From Azadirachta indica (taxonomy: Eukaryota > Streptophyta > Magnoliopsida > Sapindales > Meliaceae): 64,000 nucleotides of DNA. The stretch is taken from the NCBI GenBank assembly GCA_022749755.1, contig CM040450.1, positions 12,856,913 to 12,920,912 on the forward strand. Reading direction: 5' to 3'. The notes under the pieces were generated by a model that was not told the origin of the DNA, ran no database searches, and was given only the letters and a program-made list of their open reading frames with translations. Of the stretch, positions 1-13,005 are shown piece by piece (position 1 is the stretch's first letter; the number at the start of each line of letters is the position of its first letter). Position numbers and translations under genes: made by a program.

Positions 1-1144
1 GTCAAAAATTTTAATTTAAATATGAATAAGTAAATGTCTGAATAATTTAATATTTTTATTTTTTTCTAAAATATTCCTATTATTTTAATTTATTTACCAA
101 TAAAATTAAAACCCTAACTAACTATTTTTAATGTATCTCTTCTCTATTGTGGGTCCTCCATACTTGTCTTCTTAATTATACTTATTTTATAATTTAATTA
201 TTACAATAAATTTATATATTTAGATAATTATAATTATATTATAATATAACTTATTATTTTTATTTATTTTTTTTATATTTACATCATTAATTAGAATTAT
301 TTTTTAAAAAAAGTTATATATCAAATAAATAAATAATATACATACTAATATGATTTATTTTTTTATCTATTATTATGTTAATATAATAAAAATTATTATA
401 GATATAAGAATATTTTTTAAAAGGGTATATATATATATATATCAATTTTTAAACTTTTTATTTTATCAAAATAAACAATTTATTACTTATTTTCAGATGT
501 CTTAAAATACAAAATAAATATATCATTTAAATTTATTTGGAATATTAATTATACTGAAATTTTAATAGAAGATAATTAAGAATTTAATAAAATTTTAATA
601 GGAGATAATTAAAAATTTAGTGAGGTTTTCTAATTAAAAATAATTAAAGAATTGCGCATTTTTTTATCATTTTAACAGGTGGGGCAAAAGTCCCAAAAAA
701 AAATTGATCCGGTAAAAAATTAGGAGGCAGGTTTACCAGTTGATAGAGGCAGGTTTAACGGGAAAATCATTACGGGTGGTACAAGAGATGCAATCTACAC
801 TCCGATTAGTCGATTATACCTTTTTTCCTTTGTTTTATAATATTTAAAGACGATTTTTTGAAAAACAAAAAAAGTGGCTCCAATGACAAAAAATTTAGAT
901 CTTCTGCAGACTAAATGAAAATATAAACTTAGTAGGGCACCAAGCAATAACTTCTCTAAACTCAGCAAGAAGAGGGCCCTCAAGAAAAATATTTTGAAAT
1001 GTATAGGTTAAGTGAAATAAAATATTTTTCAGGGGTGTATTTGAAAATTCATTTTGGAACCCCGAAATTTGGAGAGCAGGAAAAATAGTGACCGCACTCT
1101 GCTGTTGCTTTGCTCTTCGCTTCAAATCTCTCCGCACCTCTTTC
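1..1144. other. AT-rich 5' flank of HST; no gene seen
   Basis: The first 600 bases are very AT-rich, with a (TA)n run near 425-442 and no convincing coding frame. Base composition becomes more balanced from about 1050, just before the HST start codon at 1145, so the core promoter and 5' UTR of that gene probably lie within 800-1144. No specific promoter element is claimed. Short open frames here (for example on the - strand near 795-1191) have no recognisable protein similarity. Confidence 0.5.
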
Positions 1145-4100
1145 ATGGAGCTCGCACTCTCTTGCTCCTCTACCCTGGGAATTTCAGCCATAAATTCGTC
1201 CTGTAAAACCTCTTCTTATCAAAAAAAGATACCTGTTAAGCCAATTTGTAAATCATCTGATTATTTCTTGAAATGCTCTAAGAATTTGCCCTCAATTGGG
1301 GAGTACAGCTACAGAATTGGATTTAAACGTGTATCAAAACGACATCAAAGTCGTAACTTCGTCTGGGTATTTTGCTTTCCCCATATTGCTGGCTCACACT
1401 TGTGTATTGCTAAATTTATGTGAAGATAGTGGAAATTTTACATTTGTTAGTGCAAGTTAGAAGTGTGTATGGATTAAATATAAGCAACAAATGAAATCAA
1501 TAAAGAATGTATGAATCATGAATGATTTGAGCTTCAATTAACTGAAGGAAAACGGTTGTTATAAGGGAAAGTAGATCATTTACTAGCTGGCTTAGATGGG
1601 GAATTTGATATGCAACTCCAGTTGTGTCTTGCTGATTTAAGTTACCTTAAATGTTATTGTGGAAATGTAATGGTCATTTGATGTTAATAACTAAGGTTAA
1701 TGTCATTCAGATTACTATGTTTGTTAGGGTTTAGTACTTTTTAGATGATATCATTAGTTGTACCAAGTGTATCATGGATGGCAAAAATTTGATGTGTGAA
1801 TTACAAAAATTGAGTAATAGTGGTTATGTATAATATCCTTGTCAAAAGAAGAGATACGTGACGTTGGCCAGTAACCAATTAATTTATTCTGAGAATGTGC
1901 GAGTCAAATCAAACCAGTTTTAATCAATTTATCCTGCCATGTTATATGACTTGACATGGTCGTACCCAAGTTTGGTTCACCATGGTACATGAGATTCCTG
2001 GGCCTGCCTGTGGATTTGATGTGAAAGTGGATGTTGCCAGGCCTCCTCTCAAATTGGAGCTGCTGGTTCAGATCCAATTCTGAACAAAGTATCGGCTTTC
2101 AGAGATGCATGCTGGAGATTTCTGAGGCCCCATACCATACGCGGAACTGCTCTAGGTTCTGTGTAAGTACTCATGAAGAAATACACTGGTTAGGATGTGT
2201 AAAATTATGCTAGTTGGATCTTAGTGCACTTGTGCTTGATTGTTTTGTTGACAGTGCTTTGGTAGCAAGAGCGCTGATTGAGAACTCAAATCTAATAAAG
2301 TGGTCTCTGCTGTTGAAGGCATTCTCTGGTCTTTTGGCTCTAATTTGTGGAAATGGTTATATAGTTGGCATCAATCAGATCTACGATATTGGAATTGACA
2401 AGTATGCAGTGCAGTTTTATGTAAAATTATCTGATTGCATATAAATCATATAGAAAATGACTTGGATATAGCCTTTAAAGCAAAATGCTGGTTTCTAGAA
2501 TTGTTCATGGTCGATATTCATTATTTTGATCATATTAGTTTTATTTATTCATTGAAGCTAATTTCTTAAGATCTCCAATTTCCAGATGAAAAATCCCTCA
2601 AAAACATTTCATAGACTCAAATATAACTTTGCCAGAAGGTCTTGACTCACTATCTGTTGTATCTTTAAACTTTTGATCTATTACAATATCATGTGGTACA
2701 TATTTTTGTTAAGTGTGTTAAGTCATTAGAGTAAACTATATAATTGCTTTACTGCTTAGTATGGATACTTGAACCTAAAATTCTTTATATCATGCATTTA
2801 ATTATTTATGATAACGTGTTTACAAAATTCTATATCCTCGTTTTGCAGAGTAAACAAACCTTACTTACCAATAGCTGCAGGGGACCTTTCAGTTCAGTCT
2901 GCATGGTTGTTAGTGATTATTTTTGCAGTGACTGGTTTCTTGATTGTGGGATTGAACTTTGGTCCATTCATCACTTTTCTTTACTCCCTTGGCCTCTTTT
3001 TGGGAACCATCTACTCTGTTCCTCCATTTAGAATGAAGAGATTTGCTGTTGCAGCATTTCTTATAATTGCCACGGTATGCTTTATTTTCATCTTCCTCTC
3101 CGTACTCCAACAATCAACTTTATGGTAGTTTGCCATGTTCTCCTTGGTTTTTCGAAAGTTGATGACCCATCAATCAAATAAAATTAAATTCTGAACTGAT
3201 AGTAAAGATGAGAATAGATTTTATGAAATGACCGTATGTGAAGTATGAGCTGAGAGAAGGATTTCTTCACTTGCTGTAAGGAAAAGATAACTGTATTAGA
3301 ACCTGTGTACAATAAATTAGATATGTTGTAAAACTAGATGTATTATATGTCATGTTCATGTGTTGCCTCTATCAATCCGAATGTTAATTCAGTTTGGTAA
3401 AAGAAATGTTCATAAGGCAAAAATAAGGGTTCTGATTTTATTATACTATTGTTTGATACATCTAAGAATTGTTCATAATAGTTATTTTACTGATCTGTAC
3501 AAAGATGTTGCTCTGTTATGTTGATTGTTGTAATATTTAGCTTGACATGTGTGCCTCTAGAAAGTTAGGTTGTTAGACAAAAGATAAAATAAAATAACTT
3601 CTGCAGGTGCGGGGCTTTCTTCTTAACTTTGGTGTATATTACGCCACCCGAGCTGCCCTTGGACTCCCATTTGAATGGAAGTAAGTTATTATTCAACCAC
3701 TACTTTATAATTAGTTGAGTGAGGTACAGCCAAATAAATTTTGAATGCAAGTATAACCATGGTTTCTTGTACAAGATCAGTACAGTATCCAGCTTGACCA
3801 TTTTTTTTTGGATCAATTCTTGAACGGACTAGCATAACAAACCAAATTTAGTTAAAATCTTTAATGCTCCAGTGTGGATTTCTTAAAATGGAAAACAACT
3901 AAATAAACTGTTAGAACAGATTTGTGCCTGTTGCATTTTACCAAATATAGGGATTTCATGGTACCCATCTTGTCCAACTCAAATTGATCACGGGTTTGGA
4001 GTCTGTTTAGTGATCATGGTCAGAGTGAATTTGCTTTTGCATAGTCATGTTTTGGCTCAAAAAGGGTGGTCTTTTATTGATACCTACTAGGTATGATCTT

Positions 4101-7100
4101 TGATATTTAATGGATGAGGAAATGGGAAAAATTTGAAATCTAGTTGCTTTCTGGGGTCTTGCCTTACCATCACATGTCTGCAGTTTTATGTTATGGTTTT
4201 TTATGAAATTGTGAGTCAATAATTGCCAAGAACTCGACTAATCAGTGAAGCTGCCTGCATTTTTCTACTTCATCCCTTAAGCTGCAACTACTGCCTTGCC
4301 TGACTCATATTTTGGTGTTTAAGTTTTCTTTTGACATGCAATCTTTCTTGGGCCCCAAAAACGGATGCTACTAATTGCATGCCTTAATGATATTGACTGT
4401 TCATAGATATGAGCAGCTATGTGATCCTTGTCTTGTGATGTCACTTGTCCTATGGAATTTGTATATAGCTCAGTATACACTACTGAAAACTGAGGAAGAA
4501 TCGTCACTTTGCCTCTTCAATATCTTACTGCAGTGCACCTGTTGCTTTCATTACAACCTTTGTGACACTATTTGCACTGGTCATTGCTGTTACTAAAGAT
4601 CTTCCAGATGTTGAAGGAGATCGCAAGTAAGTTGCCGTCCTACCTATTTGCATAGATGTATTGTTTTTCTTTCTTTTTCTTTTTCTTTTTCTTTGAACTA
4701 TTACCCTCACCAAGGTAAATTCGTTAGATTCCTCTTTGAATGGGTCAAAAATTTTTTAAAATAATTTATGACATTCCAATTTACGGCTATTTATCTTTAT
4801 ATATATATATATATATATATGTAAAAGTTAAGGGGGTGGACCCCTAGTGGAGCCCAAAACCTTTTTATTTCCCCCTTGCCTCACCCAGGTTTCAAGTGGG
4901 AGAGCCAGAAGGGAGAGTGCTCTACCACCTGACTCTGCCCGTGGGGGCAATTTATGGCTATTTATCTTGATCTTTCTCCCTCAGCTATCCTTAAAAGTTC
5001 CTAATCTTTTTACCATCTCTTAGAAATCTTCTCTACTTAACTAAAAGTAACTCCAGTACTTTCCTAACATTTGAGACTTGCAACACCCTACTTACTCCAA
5101 TGTATTTGTTTACAGATTTCAAATATCAACTTTAGCGACAAAGCTGGGAGTTAGAAACATTGCTTTCCTTGGCACTGGACTTTTACTGCTGAATTATATC
5201 GCTGCTATATTGGCAGCAATTTACATGCCCCAGGTGAACACTTCTCCTTGGAAGTTACTAAGTTAGTCTTATTGATTTGCACACGATTTATGCACAGTGA
5301 ATACGTGATCTTATGCTTATGGCTCATGGAATCAGTTGAGTATTTGATTGTGTGAAAGATATTGAGAATTATGAAATTGTATTTCTCACCTTTACAGTAC
5401 ATAGGATCCTGCTTTTATAGGCAAAAATAACTAAGGAAAGAATCAAGAGAATCAAGATGTATACAACAATATATCTCAAAAAGGAAGCTAATCAAAACAG
5501 CCTATAATTAATACACCAATTAAATCAACCTAAAATCAGAGCAAAAACAGAAACTTATATTTTCCCAATTTATTTCACCAATCACAGAAATTACTCCTAA
5601 ATTATCCTACACCTACATCTTCCAACACTCCCCCTCAAGCTGGGAGATAGATATTTTCCATTCCCAGCTTGCTAATAACTTGCTGAAACGTATGGCTGGC
5701 TAACCCTTTTGTTAACACATCTGCTAGTTGTCCTTTTGTTGAGACATATGGTGTACAAATTAGTCCACTCTCAAGTTTTTCTTTTATGAAGTGACGATCA
5801 ATTTCCACATGCTTGGTACGTTCATGTTGCACTGGATTATGTGCAATATTGATGGCTGACTTGTTATCACAATACAACCTCATTGGATTCTTTACCGAGA
5901 CCTTGAGATCTTTCAAAATTATTCTTAGCCATAGTAACTCACAAACTCCTAAAGCCATGGCACGAAACTCAGCTTCTGCACTTGACCTTGTAACTACTGG
6001 CTGCTTTTTACTTTTCCATGTAACCAAGTTCCCACCAAGAAAGGCACAATAACCCGAGGTTGACCTCCTATCCGAAATGGATCCAGCATAGTCTGAATCT
6101 GTATACACTTCCAAGCTCATATTCGATCCTTTCTTGAAAAGTAAGCCCGGCCTGGACTTGACTTAAGGTATTGTAGGATTCTGTACACAGCTTGGAGGTG
6201 AATTTCTTTTGGATTATGCATGAATTGGCTCACTACGCTAACTGCATAGGCTATATCCGGCCTGATGTGAGACAAGTAGATTAACCTTCCAACAAGTCTC
6301 TGATACATTCCTTTATCCACTAATATGTCATCTACTGCTTCTCCGAGCTTGTGATTTAGCTCAATAGGTGTCTCCACTGGCCAACCTGTTTTTCCCGTTT
6401 CTTCCAATAAGTCAATCACATACTTTTGTTGTGAGATGAAAATTCCTCTCTTTGAGTGAGCCACTTCAATTCCTAAAAAGTATTTTAGCTTGCCAAGATC
6501 TTTTATTTCAAATTCCTTAGCCAACCTAGTTTTCAGCACTTCCCTTTCTATTTGATCATTGCCAGTAATAATGATGTTGTCTACGTATACAATAAGTGCT
6601 GTGACTCCCCCTGAAGCAGAATGTTTGATGAACAAAGTGTGATCACCTTGGCTTTGTTTGTAATCCATTGCTAACATTGCTCTTGCAAACCTGCCAAACC
6701 AAGCTCTAGGAGACTGCTTTAACCCGTATAATGCCTTTCTTAGCTTGCACACCAAATTTTTCTGATCGACACCAAATCCTGGTGGAACTTCCATATAAAT
6801 TTCTTCTTCAAGATCTCCATGTAAGAATGCATTCTTAACATCGAACTGCTGTAAAGTCCAATCAAAATTAGCAGCTAGAGACAATAAAATTCTCACCGTA
6901 TTCATTTTTGCCACTGGGGCAAAGGTCTCTTGGTAGTCAACACCGAAGGTCTGAGTGTAACCCTTTGCTACTAGTCTCACTTTGTACCGTTCAAGAGACC
7001 CATCTGCATTGTATTTTATTGAGAACACCCATTTGCATCCTATGGCCTTTTTCCTTTTGGCAACTCAACCAATTCCCAAGTTTCGTTTTTCTGAAGTGCA

Positions 7101-10100
7101 TCCATTTCAACTTTCATAGCTTGCTTCCACTCTTTACTGCTTAGTGCCTCAGATATTGTCTTAAGAATGGCTACTGAGCTCAAGTGAGTTAGGAAGGTTT
7201 TATATGAGGGAGATATTCTTTCAAAAGAGACAATGTGTGAGAGTGGATGTTGTGTGCATTGTCGAGTGCCTTTTCAAATTGCAATAGGTAAATCTAATTC
7301 AGTTTTATCAATTTCACAAGCAGGGGTATTTACCTGGGTGTTATCTTGGCTCTGAGTAGTTTGTTTCCCGAGCATAGGTTCTGACTCTTGGGCTTGCTTC
7401 AGATCAGTCCTGTACTCATTCCTTCTTGAATAGACTTGAAGTGGTTTAGCGGCTGTTGTGTTGGGTGGTTCTCTTGGCAAAGTTTTAGAGGGCTGTTCAA
7501 ATTGTGATTGAGATTCTTGAGGTATTATAGGTATATTTTCAGATGTTGAAGGGGCAGAACCGGAACTAAGTGATGGAGGTGGCTGTTTAGGCACTTGAGG
7601 TTGAGACTGTGGAAGATTAGGTATGAAGTTTAGAACATTATTATCCTTCTCATCAAGAGATACTGTCATCTCCCCCTGAGGAGAAGGATGATGGAAGAAA
7701 CTTTCATGTTCAACAAATGTGACATCAATGGAAGTGTAAGTTTTGTGAGTAGATGGATTATAACATCTGTAGCTTTTTTGAGTTGAAGAGTATCCTATGA
7801 ATATACACTTAAGTGCCCGAGGATCAAGCTTACTCCGATGGTGAGCATGAATATGTACAAAGACAACACACCCAAACACTCGAGGAGGTAATCTGTTTGG
7901 GGTTTTAAAATCTGGAAAGTATTGTGAAAGTTTTCTCCAAGGACTTTTGAAGCCTAAGACGCTAGATGGTAATTGATTAATAAGATGGGTTGCAGTAAGA
8001 ACAGCTTCTCCCCAAAAATGTTTTGGAACTTTCCTTTGAAAAAGAAGGGCTCGAGTAGTTTCAAGTAGGTGTCCATTCTTTCTTTCTACTAATGCATTTT
8101 GTTGGAGTGTATCAGTACATGAGGATTCATGAATTATCCCCTCGTTATTGAAAAAGGGTGATAAAGTTTGATTGAAAAACTCTCTCCCATTGTCTGTCCT
8201 TATTTTTTTAATTCTCACCCCGAATTGTGTTTTTATCATATAATGAAAAACTGGAAAAATATTGGCTACATCAGATTTTTGTTTCATAAGGAAGACCCAT
8301 GTAACCCTTGTGCAATCATCAATAAATGTGACAAACCAACGTGCCCCAGAAACATTAGCCACCTTTGATGGACCCCAAACATCATTGTGTATTAAATGAA
8401 AGGGAAATAGCGATTTATTATTACTTAGAGGAAAAGAAACACGTTTGTGTTTGGCAAATTCACAAATTTCACAATGGAGTTGTTTTAACTCAATATTTTT
8501 AAACAAAGAAGGAAACATAAGACTTAGAGTTTTAAAGGAAGAATAACCAAGTTGCAGATGATGGAGAAAAATTTGGTCTTTATTTGTGCAAGATTCTGAC
8601 AGTAGCAGAGATGGATTACCAAACCTAACATTCACTTTCCTACTCAAAGGCTCAAGGCAGTAGAGACCATCCTTTTCTTTAGCATGCCCAATCATCTTCC
8701 CTGTAGCTCGGTCCTAAAATACACATGAGTGTTTTGAAAAAATGAGATTGCAGTCCATATCTTTAGTAATTTGTGTGACAGATATAAGGTTGGTTGACAA
8801 TTTAGGCACATGTAAGACATTTTTCAAAGACAAGGATTGTCCCAGTGATATATTCCCCTGACCTGCTACAGTTACTAATGATCCATCAGCTATGGTGATC
8901 TTTTTATTACTAGGGCAGGGATTGTAAGTAGAAAAAATATGGGGTAAATAGGTCATATGGTTTGTTGCTCCTGAATCAATGATCCATGAGTGGGTTGAGA
9001 CATTATCCGAGACACAAAGAGCATGTGAGTCAGAAAGCATACCAGAAAGTGCCAATGAAGAAGAACCTGAAGGCTTCTCAAGTGAGTCAAGAAGAGACCT
9101 GAGACGGTCAATGTCCTCCTTTTTGAATTCTTTGCCACTGGAATTTAATTGATCATTGATATTGTTTGTGCTTGTCTGTGCAACATGAGCTTGTCCCTTT
9201 TGTTGCCAATTTTTTCCTCCCCAATTCCGGTTGGACTGATTAGGATTGTGTGGCCTCCCATGTAACTTCCAGCAATTTTCCTTCGTATGGCCAGTTTTCT
9301 TGCAGTAGTTGCATACAAGATTTCCTTTATTCATCCCTTTCGAGTCAAGCTTTTTATTATCTGTACCTGCAGCAGAACCCTTTTCTGAGACTTGCTCATT
9401 CAAACCAGTTATGAGTAGTGCAGATCCTTCCAATGGTTGTACATCCAACATGACTCCTCTCCTACTTTCTTCAGCACGAATGATCGCGATTGCTTCATTC
9501 AGTGAGGGTAGTTCTTTTCCCAAAATCTGAACTCTTACAGGGTCGAATTCTGCATTGAGGCCTGCCAAAAAATCATACGTTCTGTCTTTCTCTATGAATG
9601 CCTTTAGCACAACTGCATCATCAGCGTTTTTTATCTCGAGAACCTGATAGTAATCCAACTCGTGCCACAAACTCTTTAGATGGTTTGCATATTCTGTTAC
9701 TGATCTGTTTCCCTATTTCGCAGCGGCTATCTTTGTCTTGATCTCATATACTTGGGCTGCATCATCAACCTTTGAATAGGTTTGTCTGATTGCTTCCCAG
9801 ATTTCTTGAGCAGTAGTTAAAAACATGACAGTATCACTAATCTCAGGTGCCATTGCATTCCAAAGCCATGACATGACCATGGAGTCTTCTTCGTCCCAAG
9901 CAGCAAACTTTGGGTCTCCTTTATTGGGCCCTGTTCCAAGGATATGGCTGAGTTTGCCTCTTCCCTTTAAAAAAGTTCGAACAAACTGGGACCACTTCAA
10001 GTAGTTTGTTCCATTCAACTTGTACACCGCTTGAATGTTTTGCAGATCTCTAGAATTCTGTTGGAGTGTAGACTCCTCCACTTGGTTATTGGTTTGTGAG

Positions 10101-12007
10101 ACTTCAGACATCTTGACCCTTTCTTTTTTTTTTTTTAAGGAACGGAATATGAGCAGCGTTGTCAACATTTATCGTGATGGAGAAATAATAATAATTTTTT
10201 TCTCAGACGAAAAAAAACCTAGGGCTCTGATACCATGTCAAAGATATTGAGAATTATGAAATTGTATTTCTCACCTTTACAGTACATAGGATCCTGCCTT
10301 TATAGGCAAAAATAACTAAGGAAAGAATCAAGAGAATCAAGATGTATACAACAATATATCTCAAAAAGGAAGCTAATCAAAACAGCCTAAATTAATACAC
10401 CAATTAAATCAACCTAAAATCAGAGCAAAAACAGAAACTTATATTTTCCCAATTCATTTCACCAATCACAGAAATTACTCCTAAATTATCCTACACACCT
10501 ACATCTTCCAACAGATTGTATTTCTCTTATTTAGTATATATGGTTTCTGCACAGTTTATGTTGGTCTCATGCTTTGTTTCCAGAACTCATGGAATAAGTG
10601 TAGTAATTTGAGTGTATTCCTCGACATTTTTCTCCCATTTAAAATTTTCAGGCTTTCAGACGTAACTTAATGATACCTGCACATGTAATCTTAGCTTCCT
10701 GCTTGATTTTCCAGGTGTGTTTCTATGTACCATCACCATCATTTTTTTTTTCCTTTTATATGCTTCTTGTTATGCATTTTGTTAGGTTTAAATACCATTG
10801 TTCTGATTTTTCCCATAAGCTCAAGATTTTGGATTAAAAGTTAAATACTATTTTGACTAGAGGTCTTCTCCTCAAATTCTAAACATTCTTCCATTGTATT
10901 AATTATATTGCATAGTATAAATTGAGATTGCGTCTAGAAGCATGCTATGAGGAGCACATTAGAGTTCAAATACTCTATTAGGTCTTTTATTTCAAACTTA
11001 AATTTTTTTAATTTGCTGGTTGATCAATGATATGCCTGATTTGGAGTTATATTTCTGCTATGCATGGTTGTTAGTATTCTGCTTCTTCTTAATTTTAGGA
11101 GTTTTATTTTCCCATAAATTAATTCCTTTAATTCCTTAACTTACTCTTTATTTAATATGGTTGCAGACATGGTTGTTGGAACAAGCAAATTACACAAAGG
11201 TAATCCTTGTTACCTGTTGCATGATATGATTTTGGTAACATTTGTTTAATTATCAATTTATTTGGATAACTTCTTTTCATATCTCTGATTTATGAATGGA
11301 TAACAACTAAAAGTTTTGACCCAACTTCAAAGAGTTTGGGTCCTATACTAACTGACATAAGTCTGAGGCAAAAGCTATTTTGTCAGATTTTATCAAGCTC
11401 TTGAGATTTATAAACTTTGAACAGAAATTTTACTTTCTATTCTTTCTTTTTTTTTGACATGATGAAGGAAATTATGTATGAGGGCAAAAATGTATATATG
11501 GTTAGAGACGTCGAAGAATGTGGAGAATAAATTTAAGGAAGAAGAAAGATTAAAAAAAAAACAAAAAGATAAGGTGGCAAGAAGAACTAGAGAAAAGTTG
11601 AATATGTAGTCCTGAATCTGCACAGATATTATAATAAAATATTGAAACCCCATTTTTCCCCGTAAGTCCATGTTCACGCAATAATCTTCATTTTGACAAT
11701 CAATGAAGACTTATTCTGGTGACCTTTTGGCCATTTTAGCCACTTGTCTCTTGAGTACTGTTTCTACTGTGATAAAAAGAACGTGTGTTTGCATAATCAA
11801 ATGCGCAAGGTTGTAAAATTCTTGAAAGCTTTATGCATGGTGAACTCTGATTTAATTTGGCTGTAAGAACTAAACATTTTTAATGTCAAATACCAAGAAG
11901 AGGAATGATGCTTATTTATTTTCCTTTTGCAGGAAGCAATCTCAGGGTTCTATCGCTTTATATGGAATCTCTTTTATGCTGAGTATGCCATTTTTCCTTT
12001 CATCTAG
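1145..12007 (+). CDS. HST: Homogentisate solanesyltransferase, chloroplastic (10 coding exons)
   Basis: UbiA-family membrane prenyltransferase that joins solanesyl diphosphate to homogentisate in the plastid, the first committed step to plastoquinone-9. Coding exons: 1145-1366, 2041-2162, 2255-2401, 2849-3074, 3607-3680, 4534-4626, 5116-5233, 10652-10714, 11167-11199, 11933-12007; they sum to 1173 nt (390 aa; the Arabidopsis protein, from memory, is 386 aa). The first exon encodes a Ser-rich, Lys/Arg-rich leader that fits a transit peptide. The first Asp-rich motif is NQIYDIGID (exon 3) and the second is KDLPDVEGD (exon 6). Stretches such as [18 protein letters not shown] and [17 protein letters not shown] match HST rather than the tocopherol enzyme VTE2. 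The start is the ATG at 1145 (MELAL...); an earlier in-frame GTG at 1088 is not used. All introns are GT-AG and phases agree. Intron 6 holds a SINE and intron 7 a copia element, so intron 7 is about 5.4 kb. Confidence 0.95.
4777..4968 (-). mobile_element. tRNA-derived SINE in HST intron 6, with target-site duplication
   Basis: Body about 4798-4947, minus strand. Read on the minus strand it begins with a G/C-rich head (GCCCCCACGGGC) followed by an A-box-like GGTGGTAGAGCACTC, as in tRNA-derived SINE heads, and ends in a short (TA)n tail (4798-4821 on +). It is flanked by a 21-bp direct repeat, 4777-4797 and 4948-4968, with one C/T mismatch. No coding capacity. The family is not identified. Confidence 0.8.
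5351..5627 (-). repeat. 3' LTR of the copia element
   Basis: In element orientation it starts TGTTGGAAG and ends CA, the usual TG...CA borders. It is 277 bp and nearly identical to the copy at 10236-10513. Differences seen by eye: g/c near the outer end, t/c in the CCTGC(t/c)TTTATAGG segment, t/c near the ATTTCACC segment, and two small indels. Confidence 0.95.
5628..5640 (-). promoter_or_regulatory. Retrotransposon polypurine tract
   Basis: On the minus strand, GCTTGAGGGGGAG directly precedes the TGTTGGAAG start of the 3' LTR, the normal position of the plus-strand primer. Confidence 0.85.
5635..10111 (-). pseudogene. Degenerate copia gag-pol
   Basis: Reading starts at the ATG at 10111 (MSEVSQ...). 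The gag part includes a CCHC zinc knuckle ([14 protein letters not shown], near 9300). Then come the protease site DSGA (near 8970), an integrase core with RTDNGREF and ERKNGH, reverse transcriptase blocks (about 6120-7050: [28 protein letters not shown]), and RNase H with [13 protein letters not shown] and an ADVLTKGL tail. Breaks: in-frame TAG at 9713-9715, TAG at 8714-8716, TGA at 7274-7276, a 1-nt loss in an A-run near 7050, and a frameshift near 6147. Key residues are also changed: the reverse-transcriptase box reads YVDN, losing the second catalytic Asp, and the LGH of the integrase zinc site reads LGY. Not functional as it stands. Confidence 0.95.
10222..10235 (-). promoter_or_regulatory. 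Retrotransposon primer-binding site (initiator tRNA-Met type)
   Basis: Immediately inside the 5' LTR, the minus strand reads TGGTATCAGAGCCC. TGGTATCAGAGC is the well-known plant copia primer-binding site complementary to the 3' end of initiator methionine tRNA. There is no spacer from the LTR. Confidence 0.9.
10236..10513 (-). repeat. 5' LTR of the copia element
   Basis: 278 bp, TG...CA borders, followed on the outside by the GATTG target duplication at 10514-10518 and on the inside by the primer-binding site. In the element's orientation this is the upstream LTR and would have held its promoter. Confidence 0.95.
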
Positions 12008-13005
12008 CATCCTATTCTTTAATTTTGTGCCCCTATTTTTATTTTTTTTCCCTGCTTGCTGAGAAAGAAAAGAGAGGAGGGGAGAGAGAGAACGGAAGAG
12101 AGAGAAATTATAGTCTGTTAGATAATTGCTGCATAATTTACCATTTAGTTAATGTTGTTGTATGATAACTGTTGTATATCTCAATAGGAAAAGAAACAAG
12201 AAATGTATATTAATTTATGGTATAATGGAAATGCCATGATGTTTTCTGTCTGGTCAGCAATATTGTTTTGCTTGTTGGTAGAGCCACAAAATTGAATTCT
12301 ATAATAACTTGCCTGTGTTCTTCAATTTAGACCTTGCAATGTAATTTCTATCTCCTGCTTGCCTTCTCAGAAGAAAAATAAATGGGTCCAGATAAGGACA
12401 GTTACCATCTTAGACAATTTATGAACTGTGCTATTTTTCATGGTAAACTGTGCAAATTATGTTTTAGAATCTAAGGTACTTCAAAAGTTCTTTGGATAAT
12501 TGCTATTGTTCGATAATCTAATTATGTTCTCTATCTTCACAGAATATGATGGTCTTAGTTTTTGGTGTTTGAATCAAACATTTGGCTTACACTCAGCTTG
12601 CTAATTTGTGCAAAAGATTCAAATCCCCTGGTACCTGAAAAAATGAACTAGAGAACTAGAGCTCAAAAGTGAGTCACCATGAGTAGAGTTTGTCCAAGAT
12701 TTTGTAGTTCCAAGGCTAGTATTTCTAAAGTGTTTTCCATGTATATCAGTTGCTTGTCACACCACATACTGAATACTACTCTGTAATGTCAAGAATGATC
12801 TTAGTCCCTTTTCATTTCGTTGCTATATCCAATTTAGGGTTTCAAGAACTTGGTGATCCTTGAATTCTCATGCCATGTCACTATGTATTGATAGAAGGAA
12901 ATTTGTATAGGATTGGTATAGAATACAGAAAATAATCTCCTATGTCGTTGTCTCTAACCCCCAAACATAAAATCATAAATGAAAGAATTTAGACTCTATT
13001 ATTGT
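12008..13005. other. Convergent 3' regions of HST and the IQM gene
   Basis: About 1 kb separates two stop codons that face each other. It must contain both 3' UTRs and poly(A) sites. A purine-rich GA stretch lies at about 12059-12110. No coding exon or transposon was recognised. Confidence 0.6.

Larger units (their letters stand above)
5346..10518 (-). mobile_element. Ty1/copia LTR retrotransposon inserted in HST intron 7 (antisense)
   Basis: A complete but decayed element, 5351-10513 (5163 bp), flanked by a perfect 5-bp target duplication GATTG (5346-5350 and 10514-10518). It has two LTRs of 277 and 278 bp, a primer-binding site, a polypurine tract and a gag-pol region in the order gag, protease, integrase, reverse transcriptase, RNase H. 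Integrase before reverse transcriptase defines copia. The LTRs differ by about three substitutions and two small indels, which suggests a fairly recent insertion. Orientation is opposite to HST, so its own poly(A) signals do not face the gene's transcript. Several stops and frameshifts make it non-autonomous. Confidence 0.97.

Noticed and set aside
1088..1144. In-frame GTG as the start of HST
   Set aside because: The ATG at 1145 gives MELAL..., which matches the start of HST as known in Arabidopsis; plant nuclear genes rarely use GTG.
4375..4596. 73-codon open frame within HST intron 5
   Set aside because: It only overlaps the start of exon 6 in a different frame; splice sites and phase support the short exon at 4534-4626.
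1145..12007. Assigning the prenyltransferase as tocopherol enzyme VTE2 (homogentisate phytyltransferase)
   Set aside because: The conserved blocks ([45 protein letters not shown]) are those of the solanesyltransferase, not of VTE2.
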